This document shows positions 8,260-16,700 of a stretch of DNA of 64,000 nucleotides, in pieces. The position numbers were made by a program, and so were the translations under genes. The stretch's first letter is position 1. Every line of letters begins with the position of its first letter. Source of the DNA: Fischerella sp. PCC 9431 (GTDB lineage Bacteria; Cyanobacteriota; Cyanobacteriia; Cyanobacteriales; Nostocaceae); contig NZ_KE650771.1 in assembly GCF_000447295.1 (NCBI RefSeq), forward strand, positions 2,622,469-2,686,468. Reading direction: 5' to 3'. A model generated the notes under the pieces. The model did no database searches. It was not told the DNA's origin and worked only from the letters and a program-made list of their open reading frames with translations.

Positions 8260-9531
8260 ATGACCAATGATTTTTACCATCAAGGATTAGCAAAAGCAAA
8301 ACAAAAGGATTATGCTGGAGCGATCGCGGAATTTACTCGTGCTATTGAAGTAGACCCTTACTTTGCGAATGCTTTATATCAACGGGGTTTAGCTTATTAT
8401 GACTCTGGCGAAATTCTTCTAGCTGTTTCTGATTATACGGCTGCTCTAAAATTAAATCCTGAAAGTGTTGAGGCTTATTATTATCGCGCTTTGGCTAGGT
8501 TGGCGCTGAAAAATTTACCGGGGGCGATCGCAGATGCAGATCAAGCGATTCGTTTTGATCGCAGTTATGCTAAGGCTTATCATTTACGAGGAGTGGTGTA
8601 CCGGAAACTGGGGCGAATTCAAGATGCGATCGCCAATTTTAAGTTAGCCGCAGATTTATATTTACAACAAAAAGATAAAGAAAATTGTCGTCTGTGTTTA
8701 GAAAAAATTCAACAACTGCAACCAAAACCAACTCCTGCTGTGGTTCACCAACCCGCAACCTCAACTACACCAATCATATCGCCGCAGGAATATTTTACCC
8801 AATTGTTGGAAAAAGCTGAAAAAGGTGATACTCGTCAAGCCTTGGAAGATTTAAACTGGGCTTTACAAGTCGATCCGCAAGACGCCCAAGCTTATTGCTG
8901 TCGGGGAATGGTGCATTATAAACAGGGAAACTATCGTCAGGCGATCGCAGATTTTAACCAAGCGCTACAACTCAATTTTCAAGATGCCATAGTATATCGT
9001 AACCGAGGAAGGACACGTTCTCAGTTAGGAGATCATCAAGGAGCGATCGCTGATTTTAACCAAGCACTGCAACTCCAACCAGAGGATGCACTGCTTTATA
9101 TTGCCAGAGGTAATGTTTATCGAGCAATGGGTAATTATCTCGGTGCGGTAACTGACTATACTCAAGCCTTACAAATAAATCCTGATGATCCTCAAGCTTA
9201 CTACAATCGCGGTCTTGCCTATGCTCACATGGAAGAAATGCAACGCGCGATCGCAGATTATCAGCAAGCAGCAAGTATATTTTGTGAAAAATCAGACTGG
9301 GTAAATTACGAACAAGTCCTGGAAAACCTCAAAAAAATCCAGCCTCCCAGCATTGAATCAAAACAAAGTAAGTATAACCTGCTACGACAACGTTTGTTGA
9401 GACTGGTCGGAGGATACTGGGAAATAGCCCAACGCTTACTTGATCAAACCAAAAGATACTATCCTGGAATGTCAGAAGAATGGTACATAGAAAAAGTGAT
9501 TGATGATTTAGAACGCGATCGCGGCAGGTAA
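8260..9531 (+). CDS. TPR repeat protein
   Basis: A 423-residue soluble protein with two blocks of tetratricopeptide repeats, about residues 2-140 and 175-350, joined by a Pro/Thr-rich linker near 150-170. Each 34-residue unit shows the A-x-A-DF/QAL-x-P pattern typical of cyanobacterial TPRs. The C-terminal 70 residues are basic and helical with no recognised domain. TPRs mediate protein contacts; no catalytic part is seen. It follows the TIR-GUN4 gene by 156 bases in the same direction and might be co-transcribed, which is inference only. The start is the ATG at 8260 within a short ATGAC-rich repeat. Confidence 0.85.
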   Translation: MTNDFYHQGLAKAKQKDYAGAIAEFTRAIEVDPYFANALYQRGLAYYDSGEILLAVSDYTAALKLNPESVEAYYYRALARLALKNLPGAIADADQAIRFDRSYAKAYHLRGVVYRKLGRIQDAIANFKLAADLYLQQKDKENCRLCLEKIQQLQPKPTPAVVHQPATSTTPIISPQEYFTQLLEKAEKGDTRQALEDLNWALQVDPQDAQAYCCRGMVHYKQGNYRQAIADFNQALQLNFQDAIVYRNRGRTRSQLGDHQGAIADFNQALQLQPEDALLYIARGNVYRAMGNYLGAVTDYTQALQINPDDPQAYYNRGLAYAHMEEMQRAIADYQQAASIFCEKSDWVNYEQVLENLKKIQPPSIESKQSKYNLLRQRLLRLVGGYWEIAQRLLDQTKRYYPGMSEEWYIEKVIDDLERDRGR

Positions 9532-9554
9532 AAACCAATCCACTTCAGTTAAAT

Positions 9555-10424
9555 TTATACAGTTCGCAAAAGCCGTGCAATCATGCTGTTAGCTTGAGAC
9601 TCATATCCACCGCCAAACAAATTAAAATGATTGACGATATGATACAAATTATACAAAGTCTTCCGCCGTTCATATCCCGGTTCTAGGGGAAACACCTGCT
9701 CGTAACCTTGATAAAACGCCGCCGGAAAACCACCAAAAAGTTCAGTCATGGCGATGTCTACTTCTCTATCGCCAAAATAGGTGGCTGGATCAAAAATCAC
9801 TGGTTCTCCTTCTACAGTACATCCAGCATTACCCCCCCACAAATCACCATGTACTAAAGAAGGTTGGGGATGATAATCTGCGAGGATTTCCGGAATAGCT
9901 GTAAGTAACTCTTCTGCTTGGGGAAATCTACCACCCCGTCGTCTTGCTAATTGAAACTGATAACCCAAGCGATGCTTACCCAAGAATTCTACCCAGTTGG
10001 ATGTCCAGGTATTAATTTGGGGTGTAGAACCAATGGTATTATTTATATCCCAGCCAAAACCATGCTGACTTGTAGCTTTGTGCATCGCCGCTAACTGACG
10101 CCCCATCTCTTCCCAGGTTTTGGCATTACCTGAACCCATTTCTAACCACTCTAAAACCAAGTAACAAGAATTACCTGCTATGCCATAACAGATTGGTTTG
10201 GGAACGCGGATAGTAGCTGTATTATACATTTGTTCTAAACCCAGCGCTTCCGCCTCAAACATGGCAACTTGGGATACTTGATTCAGCTTCACAAAATAGG
10301 TAAGCTTGCCATCAGATATAGCGTAACCTTGATTTATGCACCCGCCACCAACAGAACGCCGTTGTGCAGAGTGGAATTTTTCACCAGTGATTTGAGTAAT
10401 ATTAGCGTCGATATCAGTCCACAT
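9555..10424 (-). CDS. Fructosamine kinase family protein
   Basis: A 289-residue aminoglycoside-phosphotransferase-like kinase of the fructosamine/ketosamine-3-kinase family, which phosphorylates sugar adducts on proteins so they break down (deglycation). The catalytic loop SLVHGDLWGGN and the metal-binding FDPATYFGDREVDIAM segment are both intact, with YFVKLNQ as the nucleotide-binding Lys strand. The ATG at 10424 gives the family N-terminus MWTDIDANI; an in-frame ATG 42 bases upstream would add a proline-rich tail. It lies downstream of an M16 peptidase on the same strand, separated by a 21-bp minisatellite. Confidence 0.85.
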   Translation of the reverse strand: MWTDIDANITQITGEKFHSAQRRSVGGGCINQGYAISDGKLTYFVKLNQVSQVAMFEAEALGLEQMYNTATIRVPKPICYGIAGNSCYLVLEWLEMGSGNAKTWEEMGRQLAAMHKATSQHGFGWDINNTIGSTPQINTWTSNWVEFLGKHRLGYQFQLARRRGGRFPQAEELLTAIPEILADYHPQPSLVHGDLWGGNAGCTVEGEPVIFDPATYFGDREVDIAMTELFGGFPAAFYQGYEQVFPLEPGYERRKTLYNLYHIVNHFNLFGGGYESQANSMIARLLRTV

Positions 10425-10480
10425 AATTTCGAGAGATTGAAAGGGAACACAGGGAGAAGGGGACAAGGGAGAAGAAATCG

Positions 10481-10710
10481 CCTTATTGTTGAAACATTAA
10501 GGCTTATTGTTGGAACACTAAGCCTTATTGTTAGAACATTAAGCCTTATTGTTAGAACATTAAGCCTTATTGTTAGAACATTAAGCCTTATTGTTGAAAC
10601 ATTAGGCCTTATTGTTAGAACATTAGGCCTTATTGTTAGAACATTAAGCCTTATTGTTAGAACATTAGCCCTTATTGTTGGAACATTAGCCCTTAAAGCT
10701 TGAACGTTGG
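10481..10710. repeat. 21-bp minisatellite, 10 copies plus a degenerate 11th
   Basis: Ten units of consensus CTTATTGTTAGAACATTAAGC with exact 21-bp spacing (TTATTGTT at 10483, 10504 and so on to 10672), then a decayed unit. Each unit is nearly palindromic: CTTA pairs with TAAG and TGTT with AACA around AG. It lies just upstream of the fructosamine kinase start and fills most of the 10425-10796 gap. Both strands are open through it only because 21 is a multiple of 3; I see no gene in it. Confidence 0.9.
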
Positions 10711-10796
10711 GCTTTAAAAGCAGCAATCCCTCGCAATCTCAACTCATAGCGTAAAGATTAGTTTGAAAACACGCCCTAATGATTATTGACTAACAA

Positions 10797-12077
10797 CTAA
10801 ATTGGTTTCATTACTACTACACCGTAAGCATCGGGGTTAAGATACTTTTGGGCAGCTTGAATTAAGTTGGTTGCATCTTGGGCTTGGATATAACTAGGAT
10901 AGTCAAAGGCTGGCTCTAAATCACCAATTAATGTTTGATAATAACCATATAAACGTGCGCGGGCGCTTGGTGTTTCGTTGCTAAAAATAAATTTATTGGC
11001 TACTCGTTTGTGGACACGATTAATTTCTGATTCTTGGACTAACTCGGTTTGTAAGGTTCTGATGTGTTGAGCGATCGCTTCTTCTACTAACTGGATATTT
11101 TCGACTGAACAATGAGCAGAAATATAAAATGTCCCCTGCAACTTATGACTCATGTTACTCACAGAAATGTGAGAAGCTAGTCCCCGTTCTTCCCGTAAAT
11201 CTCGAAATAATCTTGATGTCCGTCCATGTCCTAAAATTGCTTCTAAAACATCCAAAGCGTAAGTTTCATCAAGGTTATCTAAACCTGGTACTCGCCAAAC
11301 CATGACAATTCGTGCTTGTTGCAAGCTTTGATCACTAAATTCATGTCGCACAATTTCAGTAAATGGCGCTTCACAAGCAAGTGTTGCTAATTCTTCGTTA
11401 ATAGTTGTTTGTTGATTATGAGTTTTTGTAAAGCCTTCGGCAATCGTTGCGATTAATTCTTCTACTGGTAAATTACCCACAGCTACGGCGGTGATTGACT
11501 GGGGTTGATACCAAGTAGCATGGAAATCTCGCATTTGTTGGGCTTTGAGTTGAGAGATTACCTCTTCTGGCCCCAATACTGGCCGGCGATAGGGTAGTTG
11601 TGCAAAAGCCATTTCCATCCCCCTTCTGAAGGTGCGGCGACGGGGATTGTCTTCGGAACGCCTAATTTCTTCTAAAACTACCAACCTTTCCCGTTCAAAA
11701 GCATCATCAGGGATAGTTGCATTAGTGACGACATCAACTTGCAGAGGCGCTAGAACAGCAAAATCTTGAGGAGCAGTAGTTATATAATAGTGAGTATAAT
11801 CTTGGCTGGTAGCAGCATTGGTAACAGCACCGCGCTCTTCAATTCTACGTTCAAATTCACCACTTGTGAGTTGTTCAGTTCCCTTAAAAATCATATGCTC
11901 TAAAAAGTGAGCCATGCCATTAATTGCATCTGTTTCTATCGCTGAACCAACTTTAATCCACAAATTCAAGTTAACTGCATCTATTGGCATTTGCTCCGCA
12001 ATGATTGTTAAACCATTGGGTAGTTGGTGTATTGTGGGAGCATTTAGACGCGGAAATTCTAGCAGAGTCGAGGTCAT
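10797..12077 (-). CDS. M16 family zinc metallopeptidase
   Basis: A 426-residue processing-peptidase-type protein. The inverted zinc motif HFLEH is at residues 57-61 and the distal glutamate lies in VVLEEIRRSEDNPRR near residue 135, so the active site looks complete. The second half carries the R/Y-type substrate-binding region (FLRDLREERGLASH-like). M16 enzymes cleave short peptides and, in plastids and cyanobacteria, transit or signal peptides. Cyanobacteria often have two adjacent M16 genes, one inactive; only one is present here. No signal peptide; probably cytosolic. Confidence 0.92.
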   Translation of the reverse strand: MTSTLLEFPRLNAPTIHQLPNGLTIIAEQMPIDAVNLNLWIKVGSAIETDAINGMAHFLEHMIFKGTEQLTSGEFERRIEERGAVTNAATSQDYTHYYITTAPQDFAVLAPLQVDVVTNATIPDDAFERERLVVLEEIRRSEDNPRRRTFRRGMEMAFAQLPYRRPVLGPEEVISQLKAQQMRDFHATWYQPQSITAVAVGNLPVEELIATIAEGFTKTHNQQTTINEELATLACEAPFTEIVRHEFSDQSLQQARIVMVWRVPGLDNLDETYALDVLEAILGHGRTSRLFRDLREERGLASHISVSNMSHKLQGTFYISAHCSVENIQLVEEAIAQHIRTLQTELVQESEINRVHKRVANKFIFSNETPSARARLYGYYQTLIGDLEPAFDYPSYIQAQDATNLIQAAQKYLNPDAYGVVVMKPI

Positions 12078-12276
12078 GGGTTATTGTAAGTGAGCCATTA
12101 CCTCTATCTTACATAGCACTTACGATGATAATTAAAGCGATCGCTTGACCAATCATTCCGAGCAGGGTACAAGAAAGCGGATTTATCCGTGGAATAAATC
12201 GAAAATCCTCAAGCCCCCGAATTGATCCCTTATCATTACCCACATAATTTTAAATCTCTCGCTTCGTTGCTATCCC

Positions 12277-12390
12277 GCCTTGGAATAAATTCCAAGGCTA
12301 ATAGTTCAAGTCTACTGAAGTAGACTCAACAAAAATTTTAGTCCACTGAGCCTGGACTTAGGCTATTAGCCAGGAACTGAAGTTCCTGGC
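12277..12390. repeat. Four-hairpin repeat element (MITE-like)
   Basis: Four stem-loops in 114 bp: GCCTTGGAAT/ATTCCAAGGC at 12277-12298, AGTCTACT/AGTAGACT at 12309-12326, AGTCCA/TGGACT at 12340-12358 and GCCAGGAACT/AGTTCCTGGC at 12369-12390. The two outer stems are perfect 10-bp palindromes with two-base loops. GGCTAATAG (12296-12304) also pairs with CTATTAGCC (12363-12371), enclosing the two inner hairpins. Non-autonomous mobile repeat or structured RNA; the sequence alone cannot decide. Confidence 0.7.
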
Positions 12391-12521
12391 AGGATAACAT
12401 GAGCGCGCAAACTTCGACTGTTACAAAAATGTGGGTAATGACAAGGATTGAACCGTGGGGTCAATCCAAAATTAAAAATTGCTTGACTGTGGGATATTTA
12501 GCATCTGTGCGAGAAATTTTT

Positions 12522-12571
12522 CTTAGTGTCTTTGTGTCTTGGTGGTTTATTTTCAACACAAAGACACTAAG
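12522..12571. repeat. Inverted repeat (CTTAGTGTCTTTGTG)
   Basis: A perfect 15-bp inverted repeat, CTTAGTGTCTTTGTG at 12522-12536 and its complement at 12557-12571, with a 20-base spacer. It resembles a dispersed CTTTGTGTCTTGGTGG-type repeat seen in cyanobacterial intergenic DNA. Confidence 0.65.
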
Positions 12572-12667
12572 ACACCAAGGTCAAACAAATTCACATTGCT
12601 AATTTATATTAAATGTTTGTAAAGTAGAATTAAGAAACTGAATTATAATTTTGTAACAGTAACATCA

Positions 12668-14179
12668 ATGCCAGGTCATCGTGTTGGCAAAATCAAATCT
12701 CGTGTTATCGTCATTGGTGCAGGAATTGGCGGACTCACTGCTGGAGCTTTACTGGCGCGTCGAGGTTATAGTGTCCTGATTTTAGATCAAGCCTTAGTGC
12801 CTGGTGGTTGTGCTTCGACATTTAAACGCAAAGGCTTTACTTTTGATGTGGGTGCAACTCAGGTTGCAGGTTTGGAAACTGGAGGAATTCATCATCGAAT
12901 TTTCTCAGAATTAGATATTGATCTTCCGCCAGCAAGACCCTGTGATCCGGCTTGTGCGGTGTTTTTACCAGGAGAAAATACACCCATCAATGTTTGGCGC
13001 GATCGCCAAAAATGGCAAGCAGAACGCCAGCGCCAATTTCCTGGTAGTGAACCTTTTTGGGAGTTGATAGCAGCACTATTTAAAGCGAGTTGGAAATTTC
13101 AAGGGCGTGATCCAGTCCTACCACCGCGTAATATTTGGGATTTGTTGCAGCTGACTAAGGCAGTTCGTCCTGGTACTTTAATTACAGTACCTTATACGTT
13201 ATTTACGGTCGGGGATGCGTTACGTGCTTATAAATTGGCAGATGATCACCGCTTACGCACATTTCTGGATTTGCAACTAAAGCTATATTCTCAGGTAGAT
13301 GCAGAAGAAACAGCATTACTTTATGCAGCAACAGCCTTGAGTGTATCTCAAGAACCACAGGGATTGTTTCACCTCGAAGGTAGTATGCAGGTGTTGAGCG
13401 ATCGCTTAGTTTCGGCTTTAGAAAGAGATAATGGTCAATTATTAATGCGCCACACTGTTGAACAAATCAAAGTTGCCCAAGGTAAAGCTAAAGCTGTAGT
13501 GATTCGCAACCAAAAAACTGGAGAAACTTGGACAGAACCAGCTGATCATATAATTGCAAATGTCACGGTTCAAAATTTAGTAAAATTACTGAGTGACAAA
13601 GTACCGACTGGGTATAAAAAACGGGTAGAAAAACTGCCGCCTGCATCCGGTGCATTTGTGGTGTATCTAGGCGTTGATGCAAGTGCGATTCCCTTTGATT
13701 GTCCGCCCCACCTGCAATTTATGTATGATGCCAATGGTCCGATTGGCGAAAATAATTCTCTATTTGTATCTGTCAGTCATCCCAGTGATGGTCGTGCGCC
13801 TACAGGTCAAGCTACAATTATTGCTTCTTCGTTTGTAGATCCTGAACCTTGGTGGAAGACAGATAATTACGAAGGCTTAAAACAAAAATTCACTGAAGAT
13901 GCGATCGCTCGTCTAGCACAATACTTTTATTTAAAATCAGAAACTATCATTCATATCGAAGCCGCCACACCCCGTACTTTTGCTTACTACACAGCACGCG
14001 ATCGCGGTATCGTTGGTGGTATTGGTCAAAGAATACCGACATTTGGCCCCTTTGGATTTGCCAATCGTACACCCATAAATCATCTCTGGTTAGTTGGTGA
14101 CTCCACCCATCCGGGTGAAGGAACAGCAGGGGTGAGTTATTCTGCACTCACAGTTGTTAGGCAAATTGATGAGCATTAA
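12668..14179 (+). CDS. crtD: CrtD-like carotenoid C-3',4' desaturase
   Basis: A 503-residue FAD-dependent oxidoreductase of the phytoene-desaturase superfamily. VIVIGAGIGGLTAGALLARRG at the N-terminus (GAGIGG at residues 17-22) binds FAD, followed by PGGCASTFKRKGFTFDVGA. The C-terminal FAD-binding end reads WLVGDSTHPGEGTAGVSYSAL. This pattern and length fit the cyanobacterial CrtD group (Synechocystis slr1293), which introduces the 3',4' double bond in myxoxanthophyll synthesis. A carotenoid isomerase (CrtH) is the main alternative. No other carotenoid gene is adjacent. Confidence 0.75.
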   Translation: MPGHRVGKIKSRVIVIGAGIGGLTAGALLARRGYSVLILDQALVPGGCASTFKRKGFTFDVGATQVAGLETGGIHHRIFSELDIDLPPARPCDPACAVFLPGENTPINVWRDRQKWQAERQRQFPGSEPFWELIAALFKASWKFQGRDPVLPPRNIWDLLQLTKAVRPGTLITVPYTLFTVGDALRAYKLADDHRLRTFLDLQLKLYSQVDAEETALLYAATALSVSQEPQGLFHLEGSMQVLSDRLVSALERDNGQLLMRHTVEQIKVAQGKAKAVVIRNQKTGETWTEPADHIIANVTVQNLVKLLSDKVPTGYKKRVEKLPPASGAFVVYLGVDASAIPFDCPPHLQFMYDANGPIGENNSLFVSVSHPSDGRAPTGQATIIASSFVDPEPWWKTDNYEGLKQKFTEDAIARLAQYFYLKSETIIHIEAATPRTFAYYTARDRGIVGGIGQRIPTFGPFGFANRTPINHLWLVGDSTHPGEGTAGVSYSALTVVRQIDEH

Positions 14180-14309
14180 TTGGCAAAATACCAGAAAGAG
14201 CAGGCTCGCGTTTGTTCTGTTACTGTTTATTAGTTTTCCGATGAAAACATCGTAATTTCAACTACAATGCAGCAAATATACTCCAGTTTTGGGCTGATTC
14301 AGAGTATTT

Positions 14310-16100
14310 ATGGCAGACAACAGTACAAATCAGACCGAGCAAGAGTCTATTCTTAATGCTGGTTTGAGCGATCAAGCTACAGAGGAAGATAATCTTGGTT
14401 TTGAGCCTTATGTTACAGCTATTGCACAATTTTTAACCAATGATAAAACTAAACCTCCATTAACTCTTTCTATTGAAGGTGAATGGGGTAGTGGCAAGTC
14501 TTCCTTTATGAAGCAACTGAGGAAAAAGCTGGAAGACAAACCAACGGTGTGGTTCAATGCCTGGAGACATGATAAAGCAGAAGCCTTATGGGCAGCTTTT
14601 GCACTCGAATTTATCCGACAAATTTCTCGCCCTCGTCGTTGCGGTGATGTATTTCGTATCCTTAAAGGTAACATCAAGCTGTTGTGGTTTCGCTTCGACT
14701 GGAAAAATGGATTTCAGACAATTGCCCCAATCTTGTTACGTTTATTTATCATAGTATCAGTCGTAGTAATACTTTTGATTCTGTTATTAGAAAAAGGATC
14801 TGTTTTTATTTCGCAATTCTCTAAATATCTCTCTGACGATGAGAATTATAAAACTATTCTTCAGTGGATTATTGGAAGTGGAGGATTGTCAGGCATTATA
14901 CTCCTTTTGTTCAAAATCAAGGATGAAATTATTGGCGACCCAAAAAACGATTTGACCAAATATCTCAAGTCGCCTAACTATGAAACCCAGGTTACTTTCG
15001 TCGAAAAGTTCCACGAAGACTTCAGGAAGATTGTCGAAGCATTTGCGGGTAAACAGAAGGTATATGTTTTTATTGATGATCTTGACCGTTGTGAGGTTCC
15101 TAAGTCTGCTGAACTTATGCAGGCTATAAACATGATGATATCTAACGATCCGCAGCTGATTTTTATCCTTGGCATGGATCGGGAGAAAGTAGCAGCAGGT
15201 CTTGCAGTCAAGTACAAAGAGTTGATCCCTTATTTAGATATCGACGCTGAAAATAAATTCACTGTGACTGAATTTATTAAAGGCATAGATTATGGCTATG
15301 CTTTCATGGAGAAGTTTATCCAGTTGCCCTTTCAAGTACCACAACCTACTAAGTTCGAGAATTTTTTAGCAGAAATTTCCCGTCCTGTTCCAAAAGAAAC
15401 TTCTCCAACACCATTTCAGAATATTAAAACAGCATTTCAAAACATTAAAATTAAAATATTACCTGCTAAATCTAATCAACAAAAAGCGAATACTTCTCCT
15501 ACAACAAGACCGGAAAATGAATTTTCAAACACTCTACCTGGAGAATCGGAAAAAGTTTGCAGACGTATCGAACTTGAAGCCATTTATCAGCCCGACACGG
15601 TTCGCGAAATTGGGCGGATGGTTGCCTCTGCTTTGGATTATAATCCCCGTCGTGGAAAACAATTTATTAATGTATTTAGACTGAAAGCATATATTGCTTA
15701 CCATACAGGTCTATTTGATGAAACTTCTACTAAGAAACATTTAAGCCTAGAGCAATTGGGGAAATTTACTGCTATTAGTTTGAAATGGCCCCGGCTGCTT
15801 TTTGATTTAAATGCAGACCGCCAGCTACTCAAAAAATTGCAGTTGAAAGCGCTCAATATTCTTCCTGACTTTGAAGATGATCCCACTACAAAGTATTGGG
15901 GTGACAATAAAAAACTAGTTGAACTGCTTCGCTATGATAATCCTGAACTGGATTCCCATCAGGATAAAAAAGGCATAGAAGCTAAATATAGCCTTGGAAA
16001 AGTAAATGTAGATCAACTCCTACAGATCTCGCCACGAGTCATACCATTAGTGATCTACTACGGGGATTTCGAGGTGGGTGCGGTTGTCGATTATAAGTAA
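14310..16100 (+). CDS. KAP family P-loop NTPase, membrane-associated
   Basis: A 596-residue protein with a Walker A motif GEWGSGKSS at residues 57-65 and a Walker B motif VYVFIDDLDRCE near 250-262, the KAP-type arrangement. Two hydrophobic segments (about 141-162 and 188-206) are inserted between them, as in other KAP NTPases, so the NTPase is anchored with both catalytic motifs on one face. The segment at about 350-410 is low in complexity and carries two FQNIK repeats. KAP NTPases organise membrane protein complexes, and some bacterial members are linked to phage defence; no defence partner is adjacent. It stands alone, convergent with the metal-sensor gene. Confidence 0.88.
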   Translation: MADNSTNQTEQESILNAGLSDQATEEDNLGFEPYVTAIAQFLTNDKTKPPLTLSIEGEWGSGKSSFMKQLRKKLEDKPTVWFNAWRHDKAEALWAAFALEFIRQISRPRRCGDVFRILKGNIKLLWFRFDWKNGFQTIAPILLRLFIIVSVVVILLILLLEKGSVFISQFSKYLSDDENYKTILQWIIGSGGLSGIILLLFKIKDEIIGDPKNDLTKYLKSPNYETQVTFVEKFHEDFRKIVEAFAGKQKVYVFIDDLDRCEVPKSAELMQAINMMISNDPQLIFILGMDREKVAAGLAVKYKELIPYLDIDAENKFTVTEFIKGIDYGYAFMEKFIQLPFQVPQPTKFENFLAEISRPVPKETSPTPFQNIKTAFQNIKIKILPAKSNQQKANTSPTTRPENEFSNTLPGESEKVCRRIELEAIYQPDTVREIGRMVASALDYNPRRGKQFINVFRLKAYIAYHTGLFDETSTKKHLSLEQLGKFTAISLKWPRLLFDLNADRQLLKKLQLKALNILPDFEDDPTTKYWGDNKKLVELLRYDNPELDSHQDKKGIEAKYSLGKVNVDQLLQISPRVIPLVIYYGDFEVGAVVDYK

Positions 16101-16160
16101 AGAAAGGTTTAAGTTTAGATCTTGGCGGCGAAACTTATTTCATTGGGATTGGCTTCTCAA

Positions 16161-16562
16161 TCAAGGCAAAAACCGATCTAAAGCAGCTTTGAGTTGTTCA
16201 ATCTCTACATCAATATTGCCTTCTTCTGCGGCTCTAGCAATGCATTCAGTTAAATGCTCATCCAAAACAATACGTGCTACTCGATCTAACGCACCTCGGA
16301 CTGCGGCAATTTGCAACAACACATCAGGACAAGGGCTATTTTGCTGTACCATTGTTTTGATGCCACGAATGTGTCCTTCAATGCGCGACAGTCGATTTAC
16401 CAATTTCCGCAAAGACTCTTCACTGTGAACGTGAGGATGAGGTGACTGTTCATGCTTATGAGTTTCATCTGTAGATTCGTGGTCTGTATCTTCCAAAATT
16501 ACATCGTCATCTTGCTCAAAACTGGACAAAGATGATTTAGGCGATCGCTTCGATCCATTCAT
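16161..16562 (-). CDS. CsoR/RcnR family metal-responsive repressor
   Basis: A 133-residue all-helical repressor (DUF156). Cys78, His103 and Cys107 reproduce the Cys-x24-His-x3-Cys ligand spacing of CsoR, and SRIEGHIRGIKTMV is the conserved first helix. Residues 28-48 form a histidine-rich N-terminal extension with eight His in about 20 residues, recalling the nickel sensor InrS of Synechocystis (whose extra ligand is an N-terminal His). Cu(I) versus Ni(II) cannot be decided. No efflux gene is adjacent, which is unusual for this family; the target may be elsewhere. Confidence 0.88.
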   Translation of the reverse strand: MNGSKRSPKSSLSSFEQDDDVILEDTDHESTDETHKHEQSPHPHVHSEESLRKLVNRLSRIEGHIRGIKTMVQQNSPCPDVLLQIAAVRGALDRVARIVLDEHLTECIARAAEEGNIDVEIEQLKAALDRFLP

Positions 16563-16661
16563 TGGTCACTATTGGCATTGGCGGTAATACATTAGATCCT
16601 AGCTTATAGCCATTCGCAATTAATGATTACAACACAAAGACGCGATGAATAAAATAATATT

Positions 16662-16681
16662 AGACGCGATAAATCGCGTCT
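16662..16681. repeat. GACGCGAT-type palindrome
   Basis: AGACGCGAT followed by its complement around a central AA. The same palindrome occurs at 5282-5301 and 36075-36094, with degenerate copies at 4213 and 16639. A dispersed palindromic repeat. Confidence 0.75.
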
Positions 16682-16700
16682 CTACAATATGTTGACATAC

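Larger units (their letters stand above)
12078..12667. other. Intergenic region of repeats between the M16 and crtD-like genes
   Basis: A 590-bp stretch without a convincing gene. It contains the hairpin cluster at 12277-12390 and an inverted repeat at 12522-12571. The remaining DNA is A/T-rich with no clear promoter that I can assign. Confidence 0.6.

Noticed and set aside
10269-10726. Open frames on both strands through the 21-bp minisatellite
   Set aside because: The period of 21 keeps frames open on both strands; the predicted proteins are pure seven-residue repeats and overlap the fructosamine kinase gene.
12399-12602. Possible 67-residue gene
   Set aside because: It includes the 15-bp inverted repeat and a common dispersed repeat; no domain or ribosome-binding site.
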